64,000 bases of DNA from Combretum micranthum (lineage: Eukaryota > Streptophyta > Magnoliopsida > Myrtales > Combretaceae), in NCBI GenBank assembly GCA_024138025.1, contig JAMXBD010002734.1, positions 103,593-167,592 on the forward strand. The letters run 5' to 3'. Numbering within the stretch: the first letter of the stretch is position 1; every line of letters starts with the position of its first letter. A program made the position numbers and the translations under genes. A model generated the notes under the pieces. That model made no database searches. It saw only the letters and a program-made list of their open reading frames with translations, and was not told the origin of the DNA. This document shows, one piece after another, positions 47,976-61,606 of the stretch.

Positions 47976-50960
47976 ATAATATAATAATATTAAACCTGAA
48001 ATTTTTTTATTATTTATTTAAATTTAAAAATAAAATTATTTTCTTACTTTAATTAAATATAGGAGATTTAAATAATTAATCTATTATTATTAATCTAAAA
48101 AGAAATTTTCTTTAGAAATATAAATTACTTTGTTAAGTAATTTCTGCATAATAGATTTCTAATTATTAATATCTTTAATATTATTAAAAGAATTTTTAGA
48201 ATTTCAAAAATATTATTTTTATAATAATAATAAATATAGATATAAGACTAAAATTACTTTAGTAATAATATTAGTTAAAATATATAAGACAATTAGTATA
48301 ATTCTTAATGTAATGGAATATAATTATTCTATCTAATCTATTTTCGAAAATTTTTATTATTATTATTATTATTAGTATAATTGCTGTTGTTACTTTTATC
48401 ATTATTAATAGTCTTATTATGGTAAAAGTAGAAATTTTCGAAATTAGTTTTAATAAAATCAATAAATCCTCTATTTTAGTAAATATATTTTCATAAGGGT
48501 GATATTTAACTAATTTATAAAATGTAGATATATTTTATGAGTTTAGTAAATACTGGGCTTATAATTAACTAATTGTACATAAATAGATAACAATGGAAAA
48601 TTTAATAATCCAAATTCCTGAGTATAGGAATATCTATACTCTATAAGAAAAATCTATTAAGTAGTTAAAAAGAAAATTAATAGTTTTGGGACAATAAAAA
48701 TGGATTAACTAAATTGTTAAATTTTCCAAATACCCAATTAATAGATTCAAGTATCCAACCAGAATTAATCAAATAAAACCATGAATATAATAAATTAGAA
48801 CTCAGGGTTATTTCGAAAGGACTAGTTAAGAATAAAACATAAACCCAACTATCCAGTAGAACACTTAAATATTCTAGATTGTATAGTCTAAAAATTTTAA
48901 TGATTATATTATTTATCTCAATAGGTGACTCGGGTATTGGGGAGGACCTACCTAAGATTACTACGATTAACTAGGATGGGCAAGTGAGTGACTCAGTCTT
49001 ATTACATTGGTTGTGCTTGTACTAGTAGTGAACCTTAAATAAAAAGATAATAAAAATTGGTGATCTGTTTTGTGAAAGTGTGTATTGTATTCCATTGATT
49101 ACCATGTCACTCTAAAATAAGTGATAAAAAAATTGCGTGTATCTTGATAATGTATGTAGTATCTAGTTGAGTGTCTATATTGCTTGATCACCTCTAAATT
49201 GACTAAAGACTACTGGTACCATAATGTAAATTAATCATGCATTACACACTATGCATAAAACATTGAGCAAGTGGTAGCCTACTACATGTTAGTTTCTCGG
49301 ATCTTTGATAAGGCTTGAATTATCTAGGCCAGAGGGCTAGTAGTTAATTGCAAGATTACTTTTGTTCTGTTAATACCATAGGAACTACATGGTAAACGAA
49401 GGATGCCGCCTATGGTATTACATGGGAATAACTAACACTTAGTGGAGTTTCTAAAGCTAAAACAGGAAATGAATAAAGAAACATGATAAACTGAAAGAGA
49501 TAATTAAATTTTATTATTTCCTGAAAGCTTAAGTCTCTCCTGGGTAGGTGGACCATAGATTGTGATCCTTCAACCCCGATGGGAGGGCGTAAATCTTCAT
49601 GCTGTTTGGATTCCGGGTTATCCAAGCTTGTAATGTTCATTTGTGTGATTGCTGCATTTCATATGATTGTTAAAATAACTTGTATGTTATGTGTAATAAG
49701 TTCTGGTTATTCACTGAGCTCGTGTTTTAGCTCACACTCCCACACTTTCAGGTTCACTCTACGACCGTGGCTCATTACTAGCAGGAGCATGGTCCCGGTA
49801 AGAGATTAAAAGCCAGAAGTTTAAAGTATAGTATAGGGTTAGAATATCTAGATCTGTAATAGACTTGTGATGCATTTACAGTGCATTGGAATCATCAGCT
49901 ATAGTTGTAAGGATTTATAAAGCATATGATCTGCAATAATGTAGTTCGTAATAGTTGTTTACTAATTTACATCTTGTATATGTTTGTTTATTCCATCCAA
50001 GCAACTAAAAGATCCTGTTTTTGGAAATCATGTCATTCCTAGAAGGTAACCTAATAATGATAATCGAGTAGTTCTTGATTGTTATTATTAGAATACCCTC
50101 GGGGCGTGACAAAAGGGCCTCACCTAGAACTCATGGTGCTTATATCTTGTTCAATAGGCCATCTTCTCTACATCTTGATGTTCGATCATCATCAAATAAG
50201 GATAATTTGATTCGAAATCAATCTTAGGGAAAAAATATACACTTAGTAACTTGTCAAATAGATAATCGATTTTGAGGAAGAAATATGTGCTCTTTAAGCT
50301 TACATGATTCAACTCCTTATGAATTATACACGATCACGTACTCCTATTAATCTTCTTCACGGAGTGAACTAGGACTCCCCAATGATGATACACCTGGAAA
50401 GAATTTGCTAAATTTCTTGAGAAAAATGCCTAACTTTAAAATTATAATATATATTAAGGTATTTGAATAGCTTATTTAAGTTCATGCATTTTTTTCAAAG
50501 AAATTTAGGAAAGTTGGAGGGAAGAAGCCATGATTGAAATGGCGCTTACGTCATTATTATCCATCTTATGTATCTATTTTTTCACTCTCTCTCTCTCTAT
50601 ATATTTATTTATTTTACTTATTTATTGACAATATTAAGCAATGTATTTGCAATGTATTTTACTTATTTATTTATTCATATGATTTGCAATGTATTTATTT
50701 AAATTTACATACACATCACGAGTACAATATCTTCTTATGTATTATTATGCAACAATCTAACTATTCAACTCTTCAGATTTTGGTAATATGGTTTAAATAT
50801 CATAAGTTTAATATAACCAACATACCTATATATAATATACTGCGATTAAATGACTAATCTTTTTTTCCCCCCTCCTTATAAGGTACATATATTATGGCAC
50901 GTGTTCTCTAAATTGATAGAGGAAATGATATTATATATATTGCTTTAGGTGTTTGCATTG

Positions 50961-52809
50961 TGCTTGGTTTCCACGAAATCTTCATTCACATTCTAGCGGC
51001 CAGAAAGGTGGGAAGATAATAGATGGATGACAACACGTGATGTGAGTCATAGAAGAGAAAGTGAGACCGAAGATTCCTATGGCTTTAGGGTCAAAAAGGT
51101 GTTATAAATGTGATGCATGAAACACACACGTACCAAAACCTTTGAGGCTTTTACATAAACTTTTCCCGGAAAAAGATAGCAGAACATGTATTGGTCCCCT
51201 GGAGTCGAATCTTCAACTTCAATTTGAAAATGACAACTTTTCAAAGTTAACACAATTCGTAATTTTAACCAATAAATGATTGATTAGATATAATATTTAG
51301 TAATATCAAATGCCTAAATAATAATAAAGAAAAATTTTATTGAATATCATATGTAATCTTAAATAGAAAAATTTTATGGTTCTGTCGTTAGTTTTGATGT
51401 AATCAGTCTCGTCGACTATTTAACGTTTTAAATCCATACTCAATTATGATCGTACCATTAAAAAATCTAACATTTCAATTATGATTTTTATTTTAATATT
51501 TAGATAAACAGTATTGTTAATAGCATGTTTATTTAAGAAAATACACTTAAACTTTAACAACTTATTCATTTGAGGGGAATAGCTATTCATTTACTTATCA
51601 TTATAAATAAAATTGCTATGACAGTGTTTAGTTGAAGGGACTAAGAATTCATAATAAAATAATGAATATCAATTGATATCTCATATACATGAATTGTCGT
51701 TTATTTTTAATTTTTGTTATACTATTCATGTCTTTATAATATCACCTATACAATAAAAATAAGTTGCATTATAGATATTTTACTTTTATTCTAATAATTA
51801 CTTGTTTTATTTTGTATATCAAGTAAATAATGTAATAAACACTAAGAATATAATACATTCATATTGAATTGGAATTAAATCCCTCCTTTATTCCATTAGA
51901 TGAAGTGAATAAGCCAAAAGTAATGGTTTTACATTATCTAATTCCATTTTCATTGTAGGGCAGAAATAATAAATGTTAAAATAGATAAATGAAAAATAGG
52001 TCCAAGCTTCATAATTTTATTATACTATTCTGTTTTGTTTTAGCTATTTATATGTTTATTTTTTTTCCTTGTATTAACTTAAAACTTAGAAGTGGAAACT
52101 AATTTTTTTATTCATACTTAATAAGTCTTATAGGATAGGTGCTTAGATCGTACAGTTTTTACCCATACACCTTATATCGTAAGGTCCAGGAAAGGGTATA
52201 GGAAAGATGTTGTCTACCAAACCCTACTTTATGCTAAGAAAATTGCACACCAAACCTATTATAAGATATATAATAGGATTACCTACTCATCTTATTATTA
52301 GCATTACTACATCAACCTATCAAATTTATATATATATATATATATATTAAAAGCCAGAAATAAATAAGACAAATAATAACTATAATAATAGTAAAAGTAG
52401 TAAATGTCAAACTTTTTATTGACAAAATAAACTTTATATAGATGTGTTATCCAATGTGAATGTCGTGTTGTTAAAATTTGGACACTTCCATTTTTCTGTT
52501 TTGTTCCATTAATTGTTACTCTTTATCCTTATTTCATTGACTTTCACAACAATGTTGTTCCACTTTTTAAAGTTTGAGGTGTGAACAAAAATGTAAATTT
52601 TAATTATTAATATGTCTATACTATGACTATCCTATTGTATCTTTTCTTTGTAAGTTATTCTTCCATGAAATTTCTTGGAATATACAGATACTGTATGATT
52701 AATGTTTGTGGTATCTGTTAACTCATAGCCATTAAAATCATGTAAGGAATTCAAATCTTTGGAACGAGACCAAACCAATCAATTCTGAACCTAAAGCTAG
52801 CTTGTCATC
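50961..52809. other. Intergenic, nothing recognised
   Basis: AT-rich; TA microsatellite near 52326-52347. The last 70 bases before 52810 resemble the sequence upstream of the intact kinase gene, marking the edge of the gene duplication. Confidence 0.45.
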
Positions 52810-54634
52810 ATGTCTGTTCTAATTATTCTATACTATTTCTTCTTTCTGGTTTAGAAATTCCATTGGCTTGCTATTTACAACATCATTTCTTCAACACCAC
52901 TTCTTGCAAATCAAACTCTAGTTTTTTTTCGAATCAAGCATTTGAGTTTGGCTTCTTTACGCCAAATGAAACTACTGGAAATCAATATGCTAGCATAAGC
53001 TTCAACAATTTTTTTACAACTAAGATTGTTTAGGTTGCCAGTAGGGAGAATCCTGCTATGTCTTACGATAGAGAACTAGAAAGCTTGAGAATATGATCTG
53101 ATGGAAACTTAAAGCTTGTTGATGGGTAGCAAAATGAAATTTGATCAAAATATTACAATCAATTCCAAAAATTCTTATGTTGAGCTACTGGACAATGGAA
53201 ACTTAGTCCTCAAGGGTGTAAACTCAAATATCCCTTTGTGGTAAAGTTTTGATTATCCTTGTGATACTCTTCTTCTTGCAATGAAAATAGGAATAAATGC
53301 CAGAAAAGGGGAAAAAAGATACTTGGTTTCTTGGTAGAACGACAACAATCCGTCCCCTAGAAATTTCGTATATGGATCACGCCCAAGATACCTCCTTAGA
53401 TTATCACTTGGAAGGGTTTGCTTCATTATTGGAGAGGTAGACAATGGGATAAAACAAAATTTATTGGAATACAAGAGATGAAAACAACATATAAAGGCCT
53501 GCTTACTATTCCGTAGGATCCTGAAGGTACATATGTCATAGTGAAGGAAAATCCCCAAACATCTACTGGGATAATGTTCCTTTCACCAAAGGGACTGCTG
53601 AAGTATTTTCACTGGGGCTACAATAGAAGAATTGACTGGAGTTGTTGTTTGACAGGGTTTGTGCCCAAGTCATTTGAAGAATGGAATAAAGGAAATTAGA
53701 CTGGAGGGTGCATAAGAAAAACAACCTTGAACTGCGAGGGCAGCATTGTCACACCCCATAGGGTACCCTAAATGTAATAGTCCACCACATGCCATATAAG
53801 ACCCACGAATTACTACCTTAGTCCTTCGGGAGTCTTGTATAGATATAAGGCGTCCCTTTACGATAATAGAATACTTGAATTGATGAAGATAAAGAGTTTA
53901 AATTGACATTCAATAGCATTAGAATATAAATCAAAACACCATTCCCTCGCAAAAGAATATTGTTAAGAGGTCTATTACAGTCATCTAGAGTCCTTTGGTT
54001 TCCTACGAAAGTCTAAACATAAATGAATATAACTTCTAAAGGAAACGCCTACCTCTTGTACCTGAGCTATAGGTTGCCTCTGTCTAAGCCAGATAAAAGA
54101 GTACTACAACAAATAAAAACTATAGGGACGTAAGCTACACTAGCTTAGTGAGTGAGAACTTCCAAGATTACATTCATGACACATCATATAAGCAAGTGAT
54201 TAATCATATAAGTGATGTGCATCAAACATATGGAATCAACAAACATATGACTAGCCAGAAATCATATGTGAATGGACTTTCACCATCCATCCCGGATTAG
54301 CAGATTAACGAATAATGCGGTACTACTAAAATATGTCTTTTTGGATCCACAAATGAACTATACATGCAATATTGATGATTTCCTATCATGAATGACATGT
54401 TATGATCTTGATGTATGCATGCTCTTGACAATATTTACTAAAAGAAAATTTTAGAATTTCTTTATTTTGCAAGACTCTATGAATACTTACTCTTAAGAGG
54501 ACTAGTTTCATGACTTTGATAATTCTCTTTTTTTTTTTGGGATTATTTCTTAGGAAAATTTAGTTGTCCTTGTTAAAATTGAGTCTTTATTATATCTATT
54601 CCTTAAGGCCTTCATTTTTTCATAAAAATCCTCA

Positions 54635-54913
<279 letters not shown>

Positions 54914-55974
54914 CTAAATCCGAATTTTTGTAAAATTAGTTTTTGAGTGATTTTTTGAGAAAAACTTGTTTAATACTTTAAAATTCCAAGCTCTATTATT
55001 CTTATCCCCTAAGAACTTCATTTCCTAAATAAAACTTTCATTTTGAGTTTGAAAAATAGATGTTTTCATACCATTACTCCTAAATTACGAATTTCTCAAA
55101 GTGACTAGCAACTCAAAATTTTCTATTTTATTTTCACTCCTTGTTTTACATATTTTTCTTAGCAAATCTCATCTCAACTTATAAAAATCATCACTTGATG
55201 ATATCTATTACCTATACTCTTTATTTTTCATATAAAACACAAGTTTTGGAGTTGATGAAAGTGTTTTTAATACATAGTCTTGAAACCATCCAAATTTTCA
55301 TTTGAATATTTCAAACAAAAATTTTTCTTTTTAAGTTTCTTGTCTCATCTACATAAAGATCTACAAACTACCATATTTATATATACAAGGCAAAGGTCTT
55401 TATGATTCATTAATGCACTAAACACCAAATATCCACAAGATCATGAATGTCAAGTATAATATGAGCATTTAAATATTAGATCTACTACTTAGGATGGATG
55501 AAATGGAGTTTAAAAACATAGAAATAGATTTTTGTGAAAGATCTTTGTTTTATTCTACTACTACATGCATGAACATGAAGATCATCCCACAAAAACACAT
55601 TTAAACACAAGATCTACCCTTGTGATGGTTTGATATTTATATAGTAGTATTTTCTTGTCCTAGCAAGAGCTCATGGGGACTTAAATGTGAAAATACTCAT
55701 GAATGGTCTTGCCATTACAAGGTTTAATGGTGAAAGGTTTAATATTCATCACCTAAGGCTTAGAATAAGTGGAAAATGAAGAAGAAAATGAACTTGTGTG
55801 AGTGTGCTATGTTGGTCACGGTAAAGAGAGAAAAATGGAGAGGGTTTGTGTAATTTTTGAAAAGGTGAAATGAATGAAAGAGAGAGAAGTATAAAAGAGT
55901 ATATAATAGGTTGAATTAGGGTTTGTTTTAATTAAATAAAGATGAAAAAATAGAACAAATGAGGGCAAAAATTT

Positions 55975-56040
55975 GGGGGGGGGGGGGGTTGTTGGGAAGG
56001 GGAGGCGCCGGTTCAAGGGGTGAGAGAGAGAGAGAGAGAG
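55975..56040. repeat. G14 run and (GA)n run
   Basis: Fourteen consecutive G (55975-55988), and ten GA units (56022-56040), in the leader region of the minus-strand solo LTR; the homologous region of the plus-strand copy has shorter C runs near 14590 and 14617. Confidence 0.9.
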
Positions 56041-58392
56041 TTAATTTGTTTTGTTTTATTCATTTTGTGTAATAATAAATCTTAAATGTAAAAATTTCTT
56101 AAGAGACAAATTATTCTTGGAAAAGAAAATGTAATTGAGTGTTTGTAAGGATGTAAGAGTAGGGAGTGGCTTGTGAGTATAGTAGGTTGTATTTGTGAAT
56201 AGTAGCGAATAGTAAACAAGACAATTATTTTACCGGTAGTAAAGAAAATACGAGAAAAATGCTATATCTGTATTTTTCATAAACCGATAAATTATAAAAT
56301 TATATTTTTGAAATCCTTATTAAATTTCAGTTCGAAAGAGTATTCCGGAATATTTTTCGAATTTCGAATTCCACGGCCTGCTTTTTCGTAATGGGTCTCG
56401 GGAAGACTCGAAATGGAAAATTTTTCAAAATCAAATCTTTTTATGATTTTAAATATACTTTAGAACAATATTCCCGATTAAATTGTTTTACAAAAGTTCT
56501 TTAATTTGAAATAGAAGGAAAGTCGGATCCATGTTCTTAGGTTTCTCTCTTAAGCTTAAGCTAATCCGGTTTAGGGTTTTGGTTCCGGTTCTCGGAGTCT
56601 ATTTGGTTACTAGGAAAACTGGGGTTTACAAGCATGACAAATTCGACTTTAGAAGATGTGTTTTTCAAAATGAGTACCATAAAGCTACCAGATTTTGCAA
56701 AATATGTATCAAATCCAAGGATCCATAGTGGTGTTGGAATTGGTGCTTGAGCAACTGTTCTTGCCTAGCTTATTCTTTCATAGTATTGGATGTATGATTT
56801 GGACAGAATCACTCATGGACATGGCAAAATTTAATTCATCTGGCAATGATCTCTTTGTTCGCCTTGCATATATAGATTCAGGTAATTATTTGCAATACAT
56901 TATCTTGATTTTTCTTACAATAGATCAATTGATCTTTCAATTGTTCATAATTTTAATGCTTGATTTTTTGTTTAGGCGAAGCAAAGAAAACAAAAATGCT
57001 TATCATCAGTGTAACACCCATTGGAATTGGCATTATAGTTGGACTTATTGCTTATGGTCTATACAAGAAAAGAGCAAGACGAAACAGTGAGTCCGCTGTT
57101 ACTTGTATGTTTTTGATAGGCAGCAAATAAAATGTTTAGTTGGGTGTGTCTGTTTTACATGAATTGTTTTCCAAATTATTTTTTATGTTTGTTAGGATCA
57201 ATGTTTTAAGATGGTCAAATGTTAACATTGTAATCAAAATAATTTTAAGTAGTTTTCTACTAAGATGGCTTCCATTTCTAAAAAGAGGACATCATTTTCC
57301 TCAGTGTCCATTTGTATTTTTGTGGTTGGTAATCATCACCATTATAGGGCAGCTGCTAGCCCAATTCCACTAATAGCTAACGCTAAAAGACATATTTTGC
57401 TTATAAACGATATAGAAAAGATCCTCAAAGCATTTTCTGCAAAACTAAGACACCCTAAATTTAGGAAAAAGATTTTCAGACATTGATTATGAAGAATATA
57501 AAAAAATATCATAGAAATACTTTCTACAAAATAGACACACCCTAAATTTCAGAAAAGGTTGATATTACGATAATGTGAATGAAGTGTAGTCGCATTCATT
57601 TATCTAGTCTTTCTCTTAGAGTTAAGAATGTCTAGCAAGCAATACATTCCACAATAATTGATATATATCATGCTTTATTGTTTTATTTAATGAGATATTA
57701 TAGCTCATTTTGCATAAAACAACAAATGCAGGAAACTAAGTGCATTAAAAAACCTTTTTTCCTTAGAGAACATCATTGACAAGAAAAGGAAATTGCAGCA
57801 AGGGAATATATGGAGGTAGCAATTGGAATTTGATACTAAATTCAACTGCCTCTCTTTAGACTCATTGCCATATTAGCAGCTACAAATAATTTCAGTGTCG
57901 CTTAAAAGCTTGGACAAAGAGGATTTGGTCTCATTTATAAGGTTACTACTATGAAGCAATGTGTGTTATGTCTTGTCAATTGCTTGGCTAGTCTGATGTA
58001 AAAAGAAATGTTTAAAATTTTTGGGGAAAGTTGGATGATTGGAAGGATGTTGCAGTTAAAAGACTTTCTAGTTTCTCTGAACAAGGTATGCAAGAGTTTA
58101 AGAATGAGATAGTTCTTATATCTAAGCTTTAACATCGCAATCTTGTCAAGCTAGTTGGCTGTTGCATACAAAAAGAAGAAAAGATTTTACTATATGAGCA
58201 CTTACCGAACAAAAGCTTGGACACATATCTCATTGGTAAGTCTCACTTGTAGAATACTTTTTATCTTTTGAGATGAATTATTCCCAAGATTAACTCGATA
58301 GAAGACCAATACTTTAGTATTTAACGATACCACCAAACAGTTATCCAAAAGGCAATAAGAAATGTTACCAATACATTGATTATCTATCTCAT

Positions 58393-58586
58393 TTAGGTGC
58401 CTAAACTTTTAAAAGTCCAATTTCATATCCAATTAGACTTTTCATACCCTTTTCACTATCCTACCATATCATTGCCTAGCACGTGCCTATTACTTTAAGC
58501 GATAGTAAAAGTGTGGGGTAGTGAAAAAGGCCACAAAAAGTTTAATTAGGTATAAAATTTGACTTTTTAAAAGTTCAGGTACCTAA
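58393..58586. mobile_element. Inverted-repeat MITE in pseudogene intron 4
   Basis: About 194 bp made of two inverted arms of roughly 70 bp: the left arm starts TTAGGTGCCTAAACTTTTAA (58393), and the reverse complement of the right arm starts TTAGGTACCTGAACTTTTAA (58586). The arms stay alignable through CACTATCC/CACTACCC. Absent from the same intron of the intact gene. Long arms suggest a Mutator-like or foldback MITE; the target duplication is not clear. Confidence 0.8.
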
Positions 58587-59787
58587 TTATCCACTTCGTC
58601 AAAGTTTAAATATCAAAAAAGGCTTTTTCCCTTTAGTTAACATATTGATAATCTATATATGAGAATCTAAAGTGATTTTACTTCTAATGTATTTTGCAGC
58701 TATTTTTCCATGTAGTTTCATTCTAAAGTTACTTCATCTATGTTGCATTGTCTAGATTCAACAAGAAAAACAGAACTTGATTGAGATAAATGATTTAACA
58801 TCATCTAAGGGGCAGCTAGAGGACTCATGTACCTCTATATGGATTCTTGTTTATGGGTAATACATAGAGATTTGAAGGCTAGCAATATCCTCTTGGATGA
58901 GAAAATGAATAAAAAATTTTCATATTTTGGACTTGCACAGATGTTTCAAGGCACACAAATTTTGGAGAAAACTCACAAGGTTGTTGGTACATTGTAAGTA
59001 GTTTCAACCTAACATAGTTATCTTAGTTAGCATAAAACATATAGAAAACTATAACATGAACTCTAATGCAGTGGATACATGTCTCCTGAGTATGCATTAG
59101 GTGGGATGTTTTTGGAGAAATCAGATGTTTATAGCTTTGGAGTATTGTTAATAGAAATTATTAGTGGCAAGAAAAATTCAGCATTTTATCATGAAGGAAA
59201 AAACCTCAATCTATTTTCTTATGTAAGCACTAACTTTTTTGTACCATTTAAAATTCCTAGGCTCATTTATGTTTCTTAACCCCTCTTCAGTAAGCTAAAC
59301 AACAAAGGTTATTTCAGGCATGGCAATTATGGAGTCAAGGCAAGGGGTTAGAGTTAATGGACAAGACATTAGTTGCTAAATCCCTCAAGTCGGAAGTATT
59401 GAAGTGTATTCATATCAGGCTTTTATGTGTACAAGACCACCCCATTGATAGACCTAGCATGTCAACTGTACTTTTAATGCTAAGTGGATAATTTGATCTC
59501 CATAAACAAGCAACCAACTTTTATATGCCAAAGCTTGATTACTAGTAAAACCAAATGGCATGAAGATTGCAAATGGACCATAATTAGTATAATAAATTCA
59601 ATTGCTCAAGGGTGTTGATTCATGGTTTGCTTAAGTTCCATTTATCCTCTTTTAATTTAACCCAAAGTTAACTGCACAATAAACCTAAAATGATACATTT
59701 GCAGTTCTTCCTCACCTCAACTCCTTAATGGTGGTTTTTCCTTTCGAAAATCCTATAACTGTTGTTGTTAGAGCTTCATGGTAACAT

Positions 59788-59977
59788 TGTTGAACTGCAA
59801 AATGAATTTTTTTTTTCTCTTATAAATATTGTAGTTTCTAGAAGAATTATTTAATGATAGTAAAGTTTTCAAAGAGGTGGTTGGTATACCTATCGTAACA
59901 ATAATGTCTATGTATAGTTGTTTTGTACTCAAACTAATTAAGGAAACAATTTTTTTCTCATCTTTTATTTCATTTCA
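59788..59977 (+). mobile_element. 5' LTR of the plus-strand copia element
   Basis: TGTTGAACTGC to CATTTCA, 190 bp. The right boundary is set by the primer site directly after it; the left boundary by the TG start and the break in paralogy with the intact gene's flank. TTATAAATATTG near 59820 is TATA-like. Confidence 0.7.
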
Positions 59978-59990
59978 TGGTATCTGAGGC
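59978..59990 (+). other. Primer binding site, degenerate tRNA-Met type
   Basis: TGGTATCTGAGGC, two mismatches from TGGTATCAGAGCC, immediately after the LTR. Confidence 0.7.
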
Positions 59991-60074
59991 TTTTTTTCTC
60001 TAGGATTAAAATCTAGTAAAATTGGCCTTCATTGCCATTTTCGTCGATCTCATTATATTGTTCTTTTTTCCATC

Positions 60075-61000
60075 ATGTCTACTACTTCTAACAATTTCAA
60101 CCAATTTGATGAATCCCATTCTTTCCAAAAAATTAGAGATTTACAAAATATCCGAGCTTCTTATAGAATTAATGGGAAAAACTATCTTAAATGGTCTCCA
60201 TTTGTCCGTACATATCTTAAGGGAAAAAGGAGATTTAATCATCTTCTTAGACCCACACTAGCAAGAGATGAGCCAACTTTTGAAGTATGGGATGAAGAGG
60301 ATTCCATGATAATGTAATGGCAAAGGGATTCCATGGATCCTATGATTAGTGACACGTGCATATTTCTATCCATAGCTAAGGAGATATTAGACTTCATTCA
60401 ATGCACATATTCCAAAGCTCGTGATGCTACTCAAATATGTGAAATCAAAGTTAAGACTATAGCCACTAAGCAAGGAGAAAAATCTATTATGGAGTATGCA
60501 ATTTTTTTGCAAAATTTATGGCAAGAAGTATGCAAATTTTTTGCAAAATTTATGGCAAGAACTTGATCAATACTGTGTTTTTGAGATGTGGTGTAATGAA
60601 GATGTGTTGTAATGAACACGCGGTCATATTGAAAAACTTCATTGAAAGAGACCATGTCTATGAATTTTTTGGTCAAATTAAATCTCGATTTCGATCAAGT
60701 GAGGATTCAAATCCTTAGTAAAGAGGAAATTCCTTCTCTGTCATTTTTCAATATCTATGGTACAAGTAGAAGAAATTTAAAGAATTGTCATGCTTGAGCC
60801 ACCAACCATGAATGGATCAGCCTTGGCAGCATAAAGAAACCATGGGGAGAAAGGTAAGGATGATATACCAAAACACCTTAATACAGGAAACCAGTTGAAG
60901 GAGAATAAAGATAATCTATGATGTACCTATTGCAAGAAACCAAGGCATACAAAGAAGTGTGGGAAATTGAATGGTAAGCCACTAAGTCGAGATTGGGTGA
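60075..61000 (+). pseudogene. Copia gag remnant
   Basis: ATG at 60075 opens STTSNNFNQFDESH, then YRINGKNYLKWSPFVRTYLK and GKRRF, the plant copia gag N-terminal pattern (L-N-G-x-N-Y-x-x-W). A stop at 60315 ends the first piece; the next piece is 60333-60566. Near 60922-60961 the zinc knuckle CTYCKKPRHTKKC (one residue shorter spacing as translated) precedes the protease. A 35-bp tandem duplication at 60495-60565 (GCAAAATTTATGGCAAGAA twice) disrupts the frame. Confidence 0.75.
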
Positions 61001-61097
61001 GCCATGGAGCACAACAAAGACCTCGGACACACATAACTGAGCAATCCAAATCTGAAGAAGATTCAACAATGGGAAAAGAAATTGAGAATCTCAAAAC

Positions 61098-61547
61098 TTG
61101 TTTGGATCTCTTGAGAAATTTTCAGGAACTTGTTCTTTATCCCTCTTAAACAATCTTCTATTTTCTTTTTGTATGAATGCCTCAAAAAATACTCATATCA
61201 ACTCATGGATAATAGACTCAGGTGCCACCGATCATATGACTCCCACATCTCAATTCTTTAACACCTATACCTCCTGTCCAAGTAATAAGAAAATTGTAGT
61301 AGCTAATGGCTCTTTAGTTACTATTGCAGGATTTGGAGATATACATGTTACACCTCTTGTTGTTGTCAAAGTTTTCCTCCATGTACCAAAATTATCATCT
61401 AATCTTGTTTCAATTCAAAAACTCACTCATGATCTCAAATGTTACGCGACATTTTCCCCTTCTTACTGTGTTTTTCAAGATCAGGATTCAAGGATGAGGA
61501 TTGGACTTGCTAAAGAATGGAATGGCCTCTATTATCTTGAGTCGTAG
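61098..61547 (+). pseudogene. Copia protease region
   Basis: WIIDSGATDHMT carries an intact DSG aspartic-protease triad, followed by VANGSLVTIAGFGDI and FLHVPKLSSNLVSIQKL, typical for the copia protease and following spacer. Ends in a stop (TAG at 61545) before the GAG-pre-integrase zinc region. Confidence 0.85.
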
Positions 61548-61606
61548 AAAAAACTTGGAAGTAATTTGTCCTTGTCATTTCTTAATTCAAATAAGAATGC
61601 AATTTA

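Larger units (their letters stand above)
46189..50111 (+). mobile_element. Ty3/gypsy solo LTR, 3923 bp, with 5-bp TSD
   Basis: Begins TGTAAACCCCGAAAAC and ends ACCCTCGGGGCGTGACA, flanked by AAAGG on both sides (46184-46188 and 50112-50116). No coding region, primer site or second LTR, so a solo LTR. Same terminal sequences and same late internal text (GGTGACTCGGGTATTGGGGA, near 48926) as 13476-17805, though the 5' parts differ, so they are probably related families. It contains a perfect hairpin and GTAC-rich tandem repeats (listed separately). Confidence 0.9.
45533..50960. repeat. Right copy of the 1.5-kb duplication, split by a solo LTR
   Basis: Homologous to 39550-41074 over 45540-46183 and 50117-50960; the 3.9-kb gypsy solo LTR in between is absent from the left copy at the equivalent place (GTCTAAAGGCTATCACC near 40203), which confirms the insertion. 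Confidence 0.75.

Noticed and set aside
47605..47976. ORFs of 70-92 codons on both strands
   Set aside because: They come from the GC-rich tandem repeat and hairpin in the solo LTR; no coding signature.
51590..51930. Possible MITE between palindromic GAATAGCTATTC and TAATTCCATTTTC
   Set aside because: The ends do not form convincing inverted repeats and no duplication flanks them.
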